Below, in pieces: positions 33,197 through 46,400 of a stretch of DNA of 64,000 nucleotides. How positions within the stretch are numbered: position 1 is the stretch's first letter; each line of letters opens with the position of its first letter. The notes under the pieces are model-generated. The model saw only the letters and a list, made by a program, of their open reading frames with translations, made no database searches and was not told the origin of the DNA. The DNA comes from Klebsormidium nitens. Lineage: Eukaryota > Streptophyta > Klebsormidiophyceae > Klebsormidiales > Klebsormidiaceae. The DNA is taken from NCBI GenBank assembly GCA_000708835.1, contig DF236994.1, positions 223,257-287,256 on the forward strand. Reading direction: 5' to 3'. The position numbers were made by a program, and so were the translations under genes.

Positions 33197-36100
33197 ATGG
33201 CGGGTAGCTCCAGCTGCTCAATGCATTTGGCTCTGTGGGCTACGCTGCTCTTTAGCGTGCTCTTAGGCTGGGGGGGCGCGGCGGCTTTCAACGTTACTTA
33301 CCTCCAGGGATGCGATGTTTCCAACAACCTGACCCAGCTGTGGCTGAATGGCACAGGCCTCAGGGGGCCAATCCCCCCCGAGATTGGCAAGTGTACGGCG
33401 CTGCAAGTTCTCAGCCTGAGCAATAATTCAAGGGTGAATGGGTCCATTCCGCCGGAGATTGGGCAACTGACAAATCTTAGGACCCTGGACTTGGGGAGCA
33501 CCGGCCTCAGTGGGCCTATACCCTCAGAGATTGGCAACTGCACAGCGCTGCAAGTTTTGACCCTGCGGAGCGCCTATAAGGTGAATGGCTCCATTCCCGG
33601 GCAGATTGGGCAATTGACCAACCTCACTACCCTCGATTTGGGGAGCACCAGCCTTACTGGGCCTATTCCAGAGGAGATTGGCAACCTGCCTAGTCTCCAG
33701 GCACTGGAACTGGCGTTTAGCTCTGTGGGGGGCTTCATACCATGGGACGCTCTTTGTTCAAAGACAAACCTCTCGCTGCTATTGCTCAACTCTACGGAGG
33801 TTGAAGGGCCCATCACGCGCGATATTGGCAAGTGCACGGCGCTTAAGTACCTTTCCTTGACTGGCAACACCAAGGTGAACGGCTCCATTCCCGTGGAGAT
33901 TGACCAGCTGGGTAAGCTAACAAAGCTTGATCTCAGTGGCACGAACCTCAGTGGACCTATCCCCAGTGCGTTTGGCAACGTCTCCAGCCTTGAGGTGCTA
34001 TTTCTGAATGATAATAATTTGACAGCACCGGTACCTTGGGAAGCCCTCTGCCAGCTTGCAAAGCTGTATTCTTTGAACCTAGGCGGCAACTCGCAGCTCA
34101 AAGGTCCGCCCCCCCCACCTTGTGTGTGGAGCTTAACACGCCTGCGGAGCCTGGCGCTAACCGACAGCCCAGTGTTTGGGGGAACCCCGCTCCCTTTGGA
34201 CTTTTGCCAGCTCGTCAAGCTGGAGTTTCTGTATCTTGGGTCTACTAACCTAAGTGGCACAATACCCCCTTGCTTAGGCAACATGCCAGGGCTCAGAGCG
34301 TTGGGTTTGTCTGCAAATCGGTTAGTGGGGCCCATTCCCTCCGAGCTTGGCTCGCTCCGCAACCTTACCCTCGCAACACTCAAAGACAACAACCTGACCG
34401 GAAACATTCCAGAGGAATTCAGCGATTTGGCCCAGTTAGTCTGGTTGAACATTGCTAACAACCAACTTTCTGGCCCGTTGCCCGCCAAGGTGTTTGAAGG
34501 CCTCCGGCAACTCATCTCTTTAGACCTGTCCAACAACAGTCTTACGGGGCCTATTCCCACTGAGATAGGCGCCAGCGGAGAGGCGTTTGACTTCCTCAGC
34601 CTGGCGCACAACAACCTCTCCGCAGTCATTCCCCCGGGTCTTGGTAACCTCTCCAACCTAACCTACCTGGATCTGAGTTACAACCAGCTGTCAGGCGAGC
34701 TCCCCGTGGAGCTGAGGGCACTCCGCCCCTCCAAGTTGGGCCACATCAACCTCCGGCACAACAACCTGACTGGGGGGGTGGGCCCTATCGGCCACCTCAC
34801 AGCCCTATCCGTGATTGCCCTCGACAACAACAATTTCAGTGGGCCTATTCCCACCGCGTGGTTCAACAGTACCGAGCTTGGGACGCTCATCCTCTCTTTC
34901 AACAGCTTCTCCGGGCCCATCCCCTCAGCCATTCGCAACATGCGGCCCCCCAACATCGCCGAAGTGTTGGCTCTATTCACCGGCGTTCCTGCCTCCCAAT
35001 TCAGCCTCGTGGAGGAGATCTTTGGGTCTATCACCATAAGCCTCGACTCCAACCAGCTCTCCGGCAGCTTCCCAGACATAGGCCAAATCAACGTCACCGC
35101 CATAATTTTCAATGCTTCCGACAACAAGCTTTCGGGTACGTTCCGTGCGGGGCCCTTCAAAAAGAAAAATTTTACGGCGAGCTACTTAGAGCTGAGCAAC
35201 AATGGCCCCCTCGAGCTCCTCCCCGGGTACAACCTGAGCGGGTGGGAGCTGGTCTCCCTCCCCAATATATCCTCCCAGGGGGATCCCCTCGTCGCGCCGG
35301 ACATGCGGGCGCTGACAATTGCGGGGCGCGGCATCCCCCCCAGCAAGAAACTAGACCTGGCGAGAATCCCCGCCACGTGCCCCTATGTATCTTACGCCAA
35401 CGGCAACGTCAACGACATCAGCTTCTGGGACGCGTGCGACAAGTCTTTTGGATGCGTTGTCAACCTCATTGGCACGGGCTCAAAGCTCAGCCGCGCGACG
35501 CGTGAAAGGGTATGCCTGGGCAAGATCTCGGTCTTCTTGGAGGGCGACTCGCCGAGAGTCCAATTCACAGCCTCGGGAGGCACGGGGTCCGCATTCCTGG
35601 TGAACCGGCAGGGCAGCGTCTACTTCAACGACTCTGCATTTGTCAACAAGCTCGACTTGGGCCCGGGCGGCGTGACTTATACCGGTGTCGACTTTCCACG
35701 CGTCCAACGAGGCAACCTGTGCCGCAACGAGGAGGCGGCGGAGGTGGTGGGCATCACCTATGGCGTCTTCGCAGCGCTTATTCTGGCCAGTGCTGCCGCG
35801 TGGTGGTGCGCCAGGGCCTGGGGCGTTTTCGATAAGACGGGCGGCAAGCTTTCGCCTCGGATTGCGCGTGGACTCGGCGCGGGCGCCTACCTCTGGGGCG
35901 TCGCGGGCTTCTTTGTATCCTGGGGCGATCTGGTGTCCGACGTCCAAGTGGTGGTCGAGATCTGGGGGGTGTGGTCCGCCTGGGTGATTCTGGGACTGAT
36001 CCTCGCGCCGTTTCTCCTGAGCGCGCTGTATGCCGGGCGCGTGCTCTTGGAAGGTTCTGACTACCGTTGGTCCCTTTCGGAGGTGAGAACCTTAACTCTC

Positions 36101-37204
36101 TGTCAAAAACTTTGTTGACACATAAGTGGCACCTCAAGCCCCGCCTCCTTCTGTTCGACGAGACTTCTGTAAAGCTACTGTGTGCTGTGGTTTTGGACAG
36201 AGTTTCACATATCGACCTTCTGGATTCCTTTGTTGGTCCGTCAAATTGATGCGTACATTCAGCAGATCAAGCTGATGCGGACAGAAATTTGCATTGAGTA
36301 GCCTGATTTCTCAGTCTAGCTGAGGCCTAGCGGAGATTGCCAGGCCTCGAGACCCTTTCGCTTGTCATGCTTGTTCTGATCTGGTTTTCCAGGCTGGCGA
36401 CGCCTACTGTGATTAGAGATGTACCGCTCAATTGATAGAGCCATTCGAGTTAAACCAAATGGTTTGATCGGCAGGGACGTAATGGAGATGCATTCATAAG
36501 AATTGCCGTGCAGACAGTACGAATGCAGCCCGTCGCAAGCCTGAAGCGTTGTGCCGTCAAGTGTCCGTTTGATTCGACTTCCTGACCGAACCCAAAACAG
36601 ACAAAAGATTGTATATTGTTGATGTTTGCATTCGAAGGTCTTAATCTTCCCCCTTGACTTGCAGGCGCGCTTCAAGTGGATCCCCTTCTACAACCTGCCC
36701 GACCCCACTGATCCCCTGCCTCTGAGCGCCCTCCCTTTGTGGAAATACCCTCTCGTCCCACTCGCGCTCCCTGTCACTGTCGTATACGTCATCATACTGG
36801 ACCTCCTCGACCTGCTCGACAAGATCGGCGCCCACCTGCGCTTCGGCCCCACCGTTTACTCTCTCCACGCCTACTCCGAGTTCCGGTCGCAAGCGGACCT
36901 GACGCTCCGCTCCATCCCGCAAGCGGTGTTCCAGACGACGCTCTACCTGCTGGGCAGCTCGCGCGCCACGCGCATCTACATCGACGAGCAGATCCTGTTC
37001 CGGTCCGTTGTGCTGTCGCTGCTGAACGTTTTCATCCGGTTCAACTTCCTGGCGCACGAGCACCTCACGACGCGCGTCCCGGTGGGGACCATCCTGCAGA
37101 GGCGCTTTGCGGCGCGCAACTGCCGCGCGACCGCGCTGCGTGCCTTGGGCGACGACGATGAGAAGGTCGATGAGCATATCTTTGAGAAGATCGAGGAGCT
37201 GTAA
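33197..37204 (+). CDS. Secreted-type LRR protein with multi-pass C-terminal membrane region
   Basis: 1141 residues in two exons (33197-36082, 36665-37204). The ATG is in good context (AAACCATGG). A signal peptide (hydrophobic core ALWATLLFSVLLGWGGAAA) leads into about two dozen plant-type LRRs with the repeated GPIPxEIGxLxxLxxLxL pattern (residues ~40-700) and many N-glycosylation sequons (for example NLTQ, NGTG, NLSG). A less repetitive, Cys-containing region follows. The first membrane span is near 853-875 (AALILASAAAWWCARAW). Further hydrophobic segments lie near 895-911, 921-945, 990-1012, 1044-1060 and 1071-1088. There is no kinase domain. The C-terminal pattern (FFVSWGDLVSDVQVVVEIW, then RSIPQAVFQTTLYLL) is reminiscent of XK-related multi-pass proteins, which is a weak inference. 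It could be a receptor-like protein sensing extracellular ligands with an unknown output domain. Confidence 0.88.
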
Positions 37205-39368
37205 TTGCATTTGTACATGCTTTCTAAAATATTGTAACAACAAGGCTCTCCGGCTGCGTATAGGGTGTTTAAGCTGAAGATCATCATTGTGATTGCACAG
37301 AACGGAAGCCTGTCAGCACCCCGCCTAGAGTTGATGCCGTGCTAGGAGAGTCATCAGAGTGGCTGCGCTAGTAGCATCCATTAACTACTTCAGACGAACC
37401 GGACTTGAAGTTGGACGGTCGTGTAGGGGTCACGAGTTTGGCTAGACTCAATCAAGCGCAGCCCTAAACATATTACTGGTGTCTAGTCTGTTCAACTATC
37501 CGTCTAATGAGTCCGTCTCCAATTTCGCATAAAGCTTCTGCGCTAAGTTTGGCAGGGCCCCTTGATTTATCCTATACCGCATTGGTTCATGGATTTTAGA
37601 GCAGATGTACGTCTTACTACCGTAGAGACTTCGACGATGTTCCTGCGTGATCCAACCGTCCAACAACCAAGTATGTTCTTCCGTTTGGGCACCAACTTGG
37701 CAACAAGGACTGATGCGATCATTGGTATTGAGTATGCATGTCGAACTTGGTAAGGTACAAATGCTTTCTCTTTCAAGGCCAGGTTGATTGGCTGCTATAA
37801 AGTGAATGCAAAATGTCGATCTTTCTTTGGAGAGTCGCTCTGGGATGTGACTCGATCATCAGCGTACGGGCTGCTGATTTGGCGGAGTTGCTGTCAACCG
37901 CGCGGCCGCGTTCACTCTCAACTTTCGCGCCTATATAGCCTACTAAGCCGTACTGGCCGTATGCGCGCCCAGCGCCTCGCGCAGGCCAGGCTGCAACTAA
38001 GAAAAGAAAGGTCACGTACTACCTGTTTGAAGAGCTCCTCGTCACTTTTGAAGTGTCGATCATAAGAGGAAGGAAAGAGAAGAGCATAGCGCAGGCGCCA
38101 CGGTTGGCTCGCTAGTATGTGCCAGCTGTTCTTACATACCACTGCAATATTACCTGGGTCTCTGGCATCTGCAACTTAAGTACATACACAGTCGAAGCTC
38201 TACCTAGCTTAGTAGGTGAATGCAGGATCTCCTTAGGTGCATGTGCCAGTCACTGCTGCTCTTTCATGTGGCCGGCTCTGCATGCCCGCCCAATCTATGC
38301 ACCCCTGATTGAAGTATACATGGCGCTTCAAGACCTGCACGTAAATGAAGCTGCAGCGTGATTGGTCCAATCGACTGCGCACCGTCATGCTGATCATCAT
38401 GTCTGCTCAGGCTACCACCCGCCTACAGCATACGTGTCGCACACTTAGAATTCTGGAAGACCATGCACTGACGGCCGAGTCACTGACTGCACCGCAATCA
38501 TTGATAAAAGGGCCACATATGAGGTGATAGCTGAGCGCTGGCTGCACGCGCTTGGATTACGGAATGCACACATCTCAATCGACGGGGAGCTCGTTATGTT
38601 TCAACCCCGAACTTCGTGCAAGAGATCACTCACGTACGAACGCAACTCCGTATGACCACGTCGCTAAACTAGCTGCTCAAGCATTGTCATGTTGAGTCAC
38701 TGCCTGAAATATTTGAGCTCGTGTGCAGTCTTTTTCGGTGTTTCGAAGAGCTGAGCTCGGGTCGCCTAGTGTCCAGCTAAGACTCTAAGTTCTATGCAAG
38801 CTACATGTCGTCTTTAGGAGGGAACCCTTGACGTTCGACTGCGATGCTACCAGAACAGCGCGCTCGGTTGTAAAAGTACTCTCTGGTGCCCCAGCACTGA
38901 GAATGTGCTCAGATGGCGGGCTCGACTTCGTCTCTAATACCTAGCTGCGGCGCCTGTCAAGCCCTAACAAACATATTCAATAGCCGCTACCCTATCCATG
39001 TCATTACTCGTCAATGGAAGGGAAAGTCGATCAGCTTAAATTCCTTAATCTGATCTCGTTTAGGAAGTCACAATCAAGTTCAGATGCGCAACAACCAGTG
39101 CGGAAAAGCTCGTGCTTCTCTCTTACAGCCCTTTGGCGTTGAGGGCACGTTTTCTGCCAGTGAAGATACCCACTTTCCAACTCTACGTATTTAGTAAATG
39201 TCCCTTTAGTAACTGGTGGTGAGCAGTCCTAACAGTGGCGTCTGCTGAGGGGTTCATAGTCCCTCCACAGGGTCACCCGCAGAACGGCCCGCCAAGCAAA
39301 CCGTTCGCTTAATTACGGTCCGCAGGCCGCTCACAGTCTTCCTTCAACAAGATCTCTCCGCGACATAT
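37205..39368. other. Intergenic between convergent LRR and O-FucT-like genes
   Basis: 2.16 kb without a supported gene. Short open frames show no domain and no splice-consistent continuation. No clear repeat is visible. Confidence 0.5.
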
Positions 39369-42300
39369 CTACCGTTGGCTCAGCGCTTTCTCACTGATCG
39401 ACCGTCGCCTAAACAGGTACCAAGTGAGCAAGAGCCAGCTGCCACCAGTGGCAGCCCCCGCGGCCCACACTAACGGCTTCCCCGTTTCGCTCCTTACTTC
39501 CGTTACAAGCACCGGAACCTTCTCTCCATTCTGGTCCGGTTCAAGCGTCTTCGGCACGGTCCACGTCATCATGGCCTGCTCCCCCTTCCCCGCCTTCTCC
39601 CGCTGACTCCTGATGTTACTAACGTACCAGCTATACGTCCCGACGCACTCCTGGGGTGCGGTTAGAAACGCGGCCGCGTCGAGGCACAGCGCGGTGTCGA
39701 GCGCGCCCTGCAGCGCCGAGTCGATCTTCGTGACCGTCCCGTCGAAGTCCTCCCAGGTGAACGTGTCGATCCGTTGCTCGATATAAGCGGCGGCGTCGGA
39801 TGCCTGCTGGATGCGCGCGGGGCCGTGCTGGCGGTAGGAGTGGGAGCGCATCTCGCCGGACGCAGTCGGGACGTCGGTCGCGAAGAAGACGCGCGAGAGG
39901 TTCAACTCGCGCAGCTTGGCGCGGGCGGCCGTCACCGCACCTGGGGAGGGGCGGAGAATGGCGTCTACTTCCGGAGAAACTCTGATCGCGACAGAGAAGT
40001 GACGGAAAAAAAGAGTGCGTGCAGAAATTGCATGCATTAGAATTGTGAGGAACTTTGATCGTGACAGCAGAAACTGAGGGGAAGGAAGCGCTTGCGAATG
40101 ATGGATGCTGCTGAAGGATCGACCTGCTATGGCAATGGCTGACTATGGTCGAAAAGTTGCTGGTCTGGGGAGATCTATTGCAGTCATTCATCTCGATTCA
40201 AGGACTAAGGGGATAACTTACTTGCTGCCGTTACGAAAACTTCGCTAATGGCTAAAGAGATGAATGAATGAACGGCGATAGTGAGAGATCAACATCGTTG
40301 CTACTCTCACGCACTTATCGCCAACGGTCAGGGCAAACCACTCCTCACGCCCTCACCCTGTGCACACCGAAGCAGGAGGTCCATATCGCAGTCCTCCCGT
40401 TCGATGCACTTCTCCACGCGCCATTGCAGGGCGATGTAAGGCCCGCCAAGCCACTGCTTCAGCTTTGCCGCATGCTGAGGGACCTGGACGAGTCGTACAG
40501 CTGGCAATCAGCACGAGGCTCCACGGTCGGAGGGCAACTAATTCCCCAAACAGGTGCTTGCCTCGTTTAAGCTGTCTGGCGAAGGCTGGGCAGCGGCCAC
40601 ATGGGCGATGAAAAGAGGGTATATATCATCGGCACCTCTTCTGTCGGTTCTTCGTCGAACAGGCTCTTTCCTCGCTTTTGACTTCGGGTCAACTGTCCAC
40701 TGTAGTCCCTAACGAAACACTGGGCAACTGACACAGAACGAGCAGAAGGTAGCAACGACCAACCAATAATGGCGGACCTGCGCAAAGCTCATTTCCACCG
40801 TAAGAGCTTCCCAAAGCGCCCTCAGAATCTTCGAGTGTCCGGACCTGCTGTTGAAATGCTGACACAGTGTTGCAAACCTTCAGTCTGTGTCTGGCATTAT
40901 GCCGCTCCTTCCACCCCGGAGTGTAAGGAAAGTCTCCTTGATTATGGATAGGCCACGCACTCCCACCGACAGTGCCCATTATCATGACGTCAGCCCATGC
41001 TGCGGGTCACACTCGTGGCCCTGCCGATCCCTGCTGGCCATAATCACCCAACCAAACCAGAAAAAGGTCCCCGCAATGACTCCCTCACCTTGGGCGTAAC
41101 TTCCAGGTACTCCAGCCCCTTCTCGATCAGCTCCTTGGGCGCAAACGCGTCAAATGCACGGCTCTTCACTACAAACAGCACGTCCGGATCCTTGAGCGCC
41201 CGCACCTCGTCCACCACTCTCCGAAACGCTTCCTTTTCGTCGATCCCGTCGTACTTGGGCTCGTCAACGCACACCACCCGATCGACGTCCGCTAGCTGCG
41301 ACATCCGATACCATAGCCACGGCCTCACTCGCATCCCGCAAAAGTCCTCCCGCCGCCTCAGCACCAGCGCCGCCCCCGACGGCTTCCTCCCCGCGCCTAG
41401 TTGCTTCCACTCCTCGTTCGCAAGCCCCTCGAAATAGTCCGGGTAGTTCGTCACTGGGTGCGTTTCGTTGAACGCCAGAAAGAAAGCTGTCCGTCTCATC
41501 TCCGCCACGGCACGTGTGGCATCCTCCTTCTCGATCTCCGCGCCCTGCCGTTTTCGCGTCTCGTAGACAAACTGTTCGAGCGTGACCCAGTCCACGTATT
41601 CCCCGAGCTTCTCAGAGTCGAAGTACTGACAAAAAGGGGCAGGGCGCTGCATGCCAAACTCCCCCTCGCCCGAGTCTGGAAGGACGATTGTGCGCTTGAG
41701 CTCCAGTGCAAGCGCCAGCAGCTCCGCAAAGTGGCGGGACGCTTTCGTCAACTGTTCGTTGATGTCGGCGGCGATGATGTACTTGTCTGAAAGGAACGGA
41801 GAGCCGGATAGTTGAGTTGCTTGGGGGCAGCAATGGTATTCAGCTTGATTTGCAGAATCGAGTTATTGTTTAAACAGAGATTTCACTTGCTTGAACCTGA
41901 AGTCCTTTAAAGGCCAGAGCAGAAGAGGAGCAATTATTCGTCCACCAGCTCACCAAAAAAGCCAACTCCCTCAGCTTCCGCTCTTAGACGCCAGGAAGGG
42001 GTGACAACTAAATTCATCTCGACCTAAGGTTGTCTGTGAGCCAAAAAGAATGTATTTTAACATAACTTTAAGATATAAATTGATGGTGTTTTGTGATGGT
42101 TGTTCTCTGAAAACTTCAAGCGGAACAGAGTTGTACACGCCGACGAGCTTCCTTTGGCCAAGATATCTAGTAGTTAATCAACATGCCATTGTCAACTGGG
42201 CTCTCTTATTGGTGGTGGTAGTTTCTGTTCGACCAGTTCGCGAAACATCCTTGAGGATCATATAGATTAACGTGATCATCATGGTCACATTAATCTATAT

Positions 42301-42669
42301 GATCCTCAAGGATGGACATCCCGCAAAACTGTTGAAGTAACCTTCGCGTGGAATCATGCTAGGCTGCGGGTGAACTCAAAAGCCCATTGAAGAGACCTCA
42401 CCTGACCGCATCCCTGTTCTTCTGGAAGACTCAAGCGAAGAGCTGCACTCCCAATCCTCCACTCTGGATTGCATCACAGATACTGGCAAGGGTTTCCCTC
42501 CATGGCACAGAGCACCCTTGTGGCACAGGTCTGAACTCAGGCCTTTGTTCTGTGATGAACGAAGAGCAGACGGCCGGTCCCGAAGCAACAGCATGAGAAT
42601 GCACGATGAGATGATACAGCCGCCCAGGAGAGCGGCGACGCGCACGCGCTCTGACTTGTGCCGCTGCAT
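39369..42669 (-). CDS. Golgi-type GDP-fucose O-fucosyltransferase-like protein
   Basis: Probable glycosyltransferase of the GT65/GT106-like O-FucT superfamily, which moves fucose from GDP-fucose to proteins or glycans in the secretory pathway. Four coding exons: 42669-42402, 41786-41089, 40483-40357, 39940-39369, 554 residues, all phases consistent. Residues 14-33 (VAALLGGCIISSCILMLLL) form a type II signal anchor after a basic MQRHKSERVR. The catalytic domain shows HFAELLALALELKRTIVLPD (N-terminal donor-fold motif), a YIALQWRVEKC segment (338-348) in the position of the conserved strand with catalytic-region Arg, and a terminal ECVGTYSWYVSNIR, resembling the family's C-terminal motif. A second hydrophobic segment (GSWLLLTWYLF) followed by RRR lies close to the C-terminus and is unusual for a type II enzyme. 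The acceptor substrate cannot be inferred. Confidence 0.68.
42246..42314. repeat. Perfect 25-bp inverted repeat (hairpin) in O-FucT-like intron 1
   Basis: CATCCTTGAGGATCATATAG plus ATTAA (42246-42270) is matched exactly by its reverse complement at 42290-42314, with a 19-nt loop whose GTGA/TCAC ends can extend the stem. It lies inside intron 41787-42401. Confidence 0.95.
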
Positions 42670-43476
42670 TGCGTGGGACGCTGATGAAGCACTCGCTGTT
42701 GCATTGTACGCCTCTCTAAAACTTGCTTTCCTCCGACTCTGGAAGCTAGGGCACCTATATCATCGGCAGGTGGTAAACCTGCTCATCGGTCCTGATAAAA
42801 GTCAAAGCTGCGCCAGCCTCACCCACATTTCAGCTAGATTGCAGCATCGCGATCTTCAGCAAACCGACTTTTGCTTTTGCTTTTGCTTTTCAACAAGACT
42901 CAATGACAAGAGCAAGATCAAAGACTCGGAGCAAGAGAAGAGCGACGACGCCGCCACCTGTCACATCAACCTGACCCATCGGGCATCGCCGATTCGTCGA
43001 AATAGGCATCCAATCAAAAGGCTTGATACTTGATCACGTGGATTTTAAAGTACGCACCAGCGCCGCTCTGAACCAGAAAAGCTTCTCGTTCCGGTACCGG
43101 TTGCCAATCGACAGTGCACCAAGTTCCAAACGCCCTGCATGTCGCCACAGAATATTCTGTCCAGCTCAGCTTTCAATGAGCCTGCTGCAAGGCTTTGAGG
43201 CGCAGGCTTGCGCTGGAAGGGTCACATGACCAATGTCAACGGCAAGGCACAGAGGAGAGCGCTCTCACACCGTCTTCTAGCGCATCAGCATTCAGCCAGC
43301 TACACAGGAACGTTTTGCTCCATGCTACTGATTTCAGGAGCTCCACCTTTCCGACATTGTCTGGTGTCGCGCTTAAGAGGTCGGCAGTGTTGTAGGCGGC
43401 AGCAAAATATCTTCTTTTTCGGCTGTCGCCCGATTGCCATTTTAGATTTGAAGCAGACCGTCTTTTACAACGTGGG
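42670..43476. promoter_or_regulatory. Divergent spacer between O-FucT-like and kinase genes
   Basis: 807 bp between outward-facing start codons. It contains a CTTTTGCTTTTGCTTTT run near 42870-42888 that could be a pyrimidine-rich promoter or UTR patch. No other element is recognised. Confidence 0.4.
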
Positions 43477-46400
43477 ATGATGGCTGCTCAAGGAGCAGAG
43501 GAGGCTTTGAGTGCTTCTGTAAGTGGCAGACTTTTAGATTGTTGAAAGTATCAAAATCTACCAGCATTATGAGGATCGGTGCAGACAGAGATAGCAGTCT
43601 CAGTGAACCAAATGACAGTGATCCAACGGAAGCACAAGCGGCCAACTGATTGCAGAAAGAAAATGACCTAAACTTGCATCCTGGCATTGGTTGGTTCCCG
43701 TGTGACCATACTGCTGAGTGTCAGATATTTGTGCCTGTTTGCATGCTTGATTGCATGCCACGAACCTTTGCAAGCCAGCAGTGGCAGGATTTGGATGCCT
43801 GTATCTCTGTACGAGTGCTGCATGTAAGAGCTGGCTGCAAATGCTGAGGGCGGGGTTCTTGGCTCTTTTGTCTTCCTTTCGAATCGAGATGCGTTTCCTG
43901 CATATCAGGTTGCTTGCTTGGAAAATGGTATTTGAAAGGGCTTTTTTCAATTATAACCTTGTTTTCCAGGTTTGTTCCCTTGCACGAGGATGGCTTCTTA
44001 TGTTCCCCTTTGCGTCGAATTGCAAGAATGAGGTTTTCCTTGATGCATATCAACAGATGTCAAGAAGGGTGGTAACTTGTTGGTCTCTTTGGCTGATCCT
44101 GCACTGAGAACCACATTGAGAGACTTATGTTCTAAAAGAGACCCCCCCCATGTCTAATCAGGCCAGGTTTGTTCGGAGTGATCGAACCTGAGTCACCGAA
44201 ATCCAATAGACATTTACCACGACGCGCTCTCGTCATTGTCAGTGCGGCACTGCGTCTGAGACTGAGAGCGATCCCCTCTTCTTGGTAAACTGGATGGTTA
44301 AAGATCAGCGGCCATGAATGCAAGGCAAGGCCCATCCATGTAAACTCGTTCACGGCACACTAAACATTCTGTCTCTATCAAGCCATTCAACGCTTTGCAC
44401 AAGCCCATTCTGCTCTTTGCCTAAAGACAAACCACTCCCTTTCTTCACCAGGGTGCTCCTCCAGTAACAGAGAAGCTGGTGCATCACTTGACTAGCCAAA
44501 TGAGCCGGATGGGGGACTCTGGCGAGGAGCGCCTCGCAATGCTGAAGGTGGTCGGAGAAAGGGCGGGCTGGCTCATCCAGCCAACGGACGTGACGCTGGG
44601 GGATCAGATCGGGAAAGGCGCGACAGCGAAGGTTTACAAGAGCGTTTGGCACGGGCTTGACGTGGCCGTCAAAACGATCGACCCGGAGCTTTTTCTCAAG
44701 GATCCGGTGAGTTGCAGTTTCAGCATTTCCAGCTTTTGTCACCGTTGCTTTCTCATTCAGCTTTCTCTTCGCATCGATATTTGACAGGCCTCGTACAAAA
44801 AGTTTGGATACTTGCTTGTACTCTTAGACATGTCTTCATCAGTTTCTATTGAAAACATCCATTGTTTGTTGTTTGGAAACACAAACTCGACACGTCTTCA
44901 GCAGTTCCTATTTTGAGACGCACGTTGTCTGCACTTTAGGAACAGATGATAAGGAGCTGTGTTGAAAGGCATAGCAGAGAGAATCTGAAGTAATGTTATA
45001 GGGCCATTCTTATCCGCTCAAATGCATCCTTTTACCCAGGGCGGCCTCACCTCGTTTTGCCGCGAACTCGAGATCCTCGCCCGTCAGCGGCACCCGTTCA
45101 TCCTGCCTTTCTTTGCGGCCACGCTCAACTACCCCGAGCACTGTTGGGTCGTGACCGATGTCATGAAGTGGACGCTCGTCCAGTGGCTGCACGGAACACG
45201 GGAGCGCCAATGGACGCGCATCATCCCACTCCCGCCCCTGCGAGATCGCCTGCGGGTTTCGCTCGAGGTGGGTTAAGCGAGGGGCTTGGCAGAATTTGGA
45301 GACGGGTTTGAGAGGGGAAGAATGTCAACTTTGAGTAGGTTGCGTATCACATTCCTCTTTGGGTGCATTTCGAGGCAGGTCCGATGGAAGTTCGAGGCTA
45401 AGGCTCCGCTAGAATTCTGCCAGTTTAAACCAAGGGTCCGATTCAAGGCACTTTAAAACTTGAGACTGGTGCGCTCTCGAATGCCTGCGATTAGACGGGC
45501 AATGTTTTGAGATGGTTATAAAATGGATAGAGGAAATGAGGCGGCAGTCTGTTTGATAGCTTTAAGCACAGAAACGGAGGTAAGCCTCAGTCTTGCAGCA
45601 AGAGTAAATCAGGCCGGCAAGAGCACACCTGGGCCTGGTTTCCTTCCGTCTAAAAAAGCTACCATTGCGGTCTAAAGGATCGACACGTGTCTGCATTCAA
45701 GACGATGTGATCAGCTGTGTGGCGAGCTGCGAGGGCGTTCCGGAAGTTGGCTCACGGCATGCCCTTCTGATCGAATCTTTTCGATACCGTAATGAGAATC
45801 TTCGAAACAGACACTGGAGACTCCTTGGGATCCCCGGTACTTTCAGATGACACCAAGCAATCTCGAGCACTGCGAGTTGCTTATCTCTCTCATTTCTTTG
45901 GTGTGTTTGCAGATCGCGTTGGGCATGCAGCACTTACACGAACAGGTCCCTATGATCATCCACAGGTGAGGCCTCCTTGCCATCCATTCCTTTACAACTA
46001 AACAGACGTGTCCTGAGATGCTTGGAATCGCTAATAATCGAACTTGAAAGTCTTTGCCAACTCAACAAGAGTGTCTGGTAAAGTTAATTGAGTTGTTCAA
46101 ACTGGCTTGTATTTGGACTGCAAAGACACCGAATGTAGAGCCTTCCATCTCGCAAAATCCTTGTCAGGAAGATGCGCTCCCTGCATTCGTGAAAGGACGA
46201 CCAGCAAGCGACGTCTGTACTTGTGCACTTCATATACAACGCCTTCTAGATCGGGGATTGCCTTACCCTGGTTCTTCTGTTCTTTCAATGAAGGCTCAGC
46301 AAAGATCCGACGCTTCGAGACTTTCCAAAGTACTCTTCTCTCCCTCGTCTGCAGGGACCTGAAGCCGTCGAACGTGTTTCTGGACTCTCGGGGCCGTGCT

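Noticed and set aside
33574..34656. A 360-codon open frame on the minus strand
   Set aside because: It mirrors the LRR coding exon; its repeated peptide pattern is the reverse complement of LRR repeats.
42518..43033. A plus-strand frame of 171 codons over the O-FucT-like first exon
   Set aside because: Its first part is antisense to the exon encoding the signal anchor and the rest lacks any domain or splice logic.
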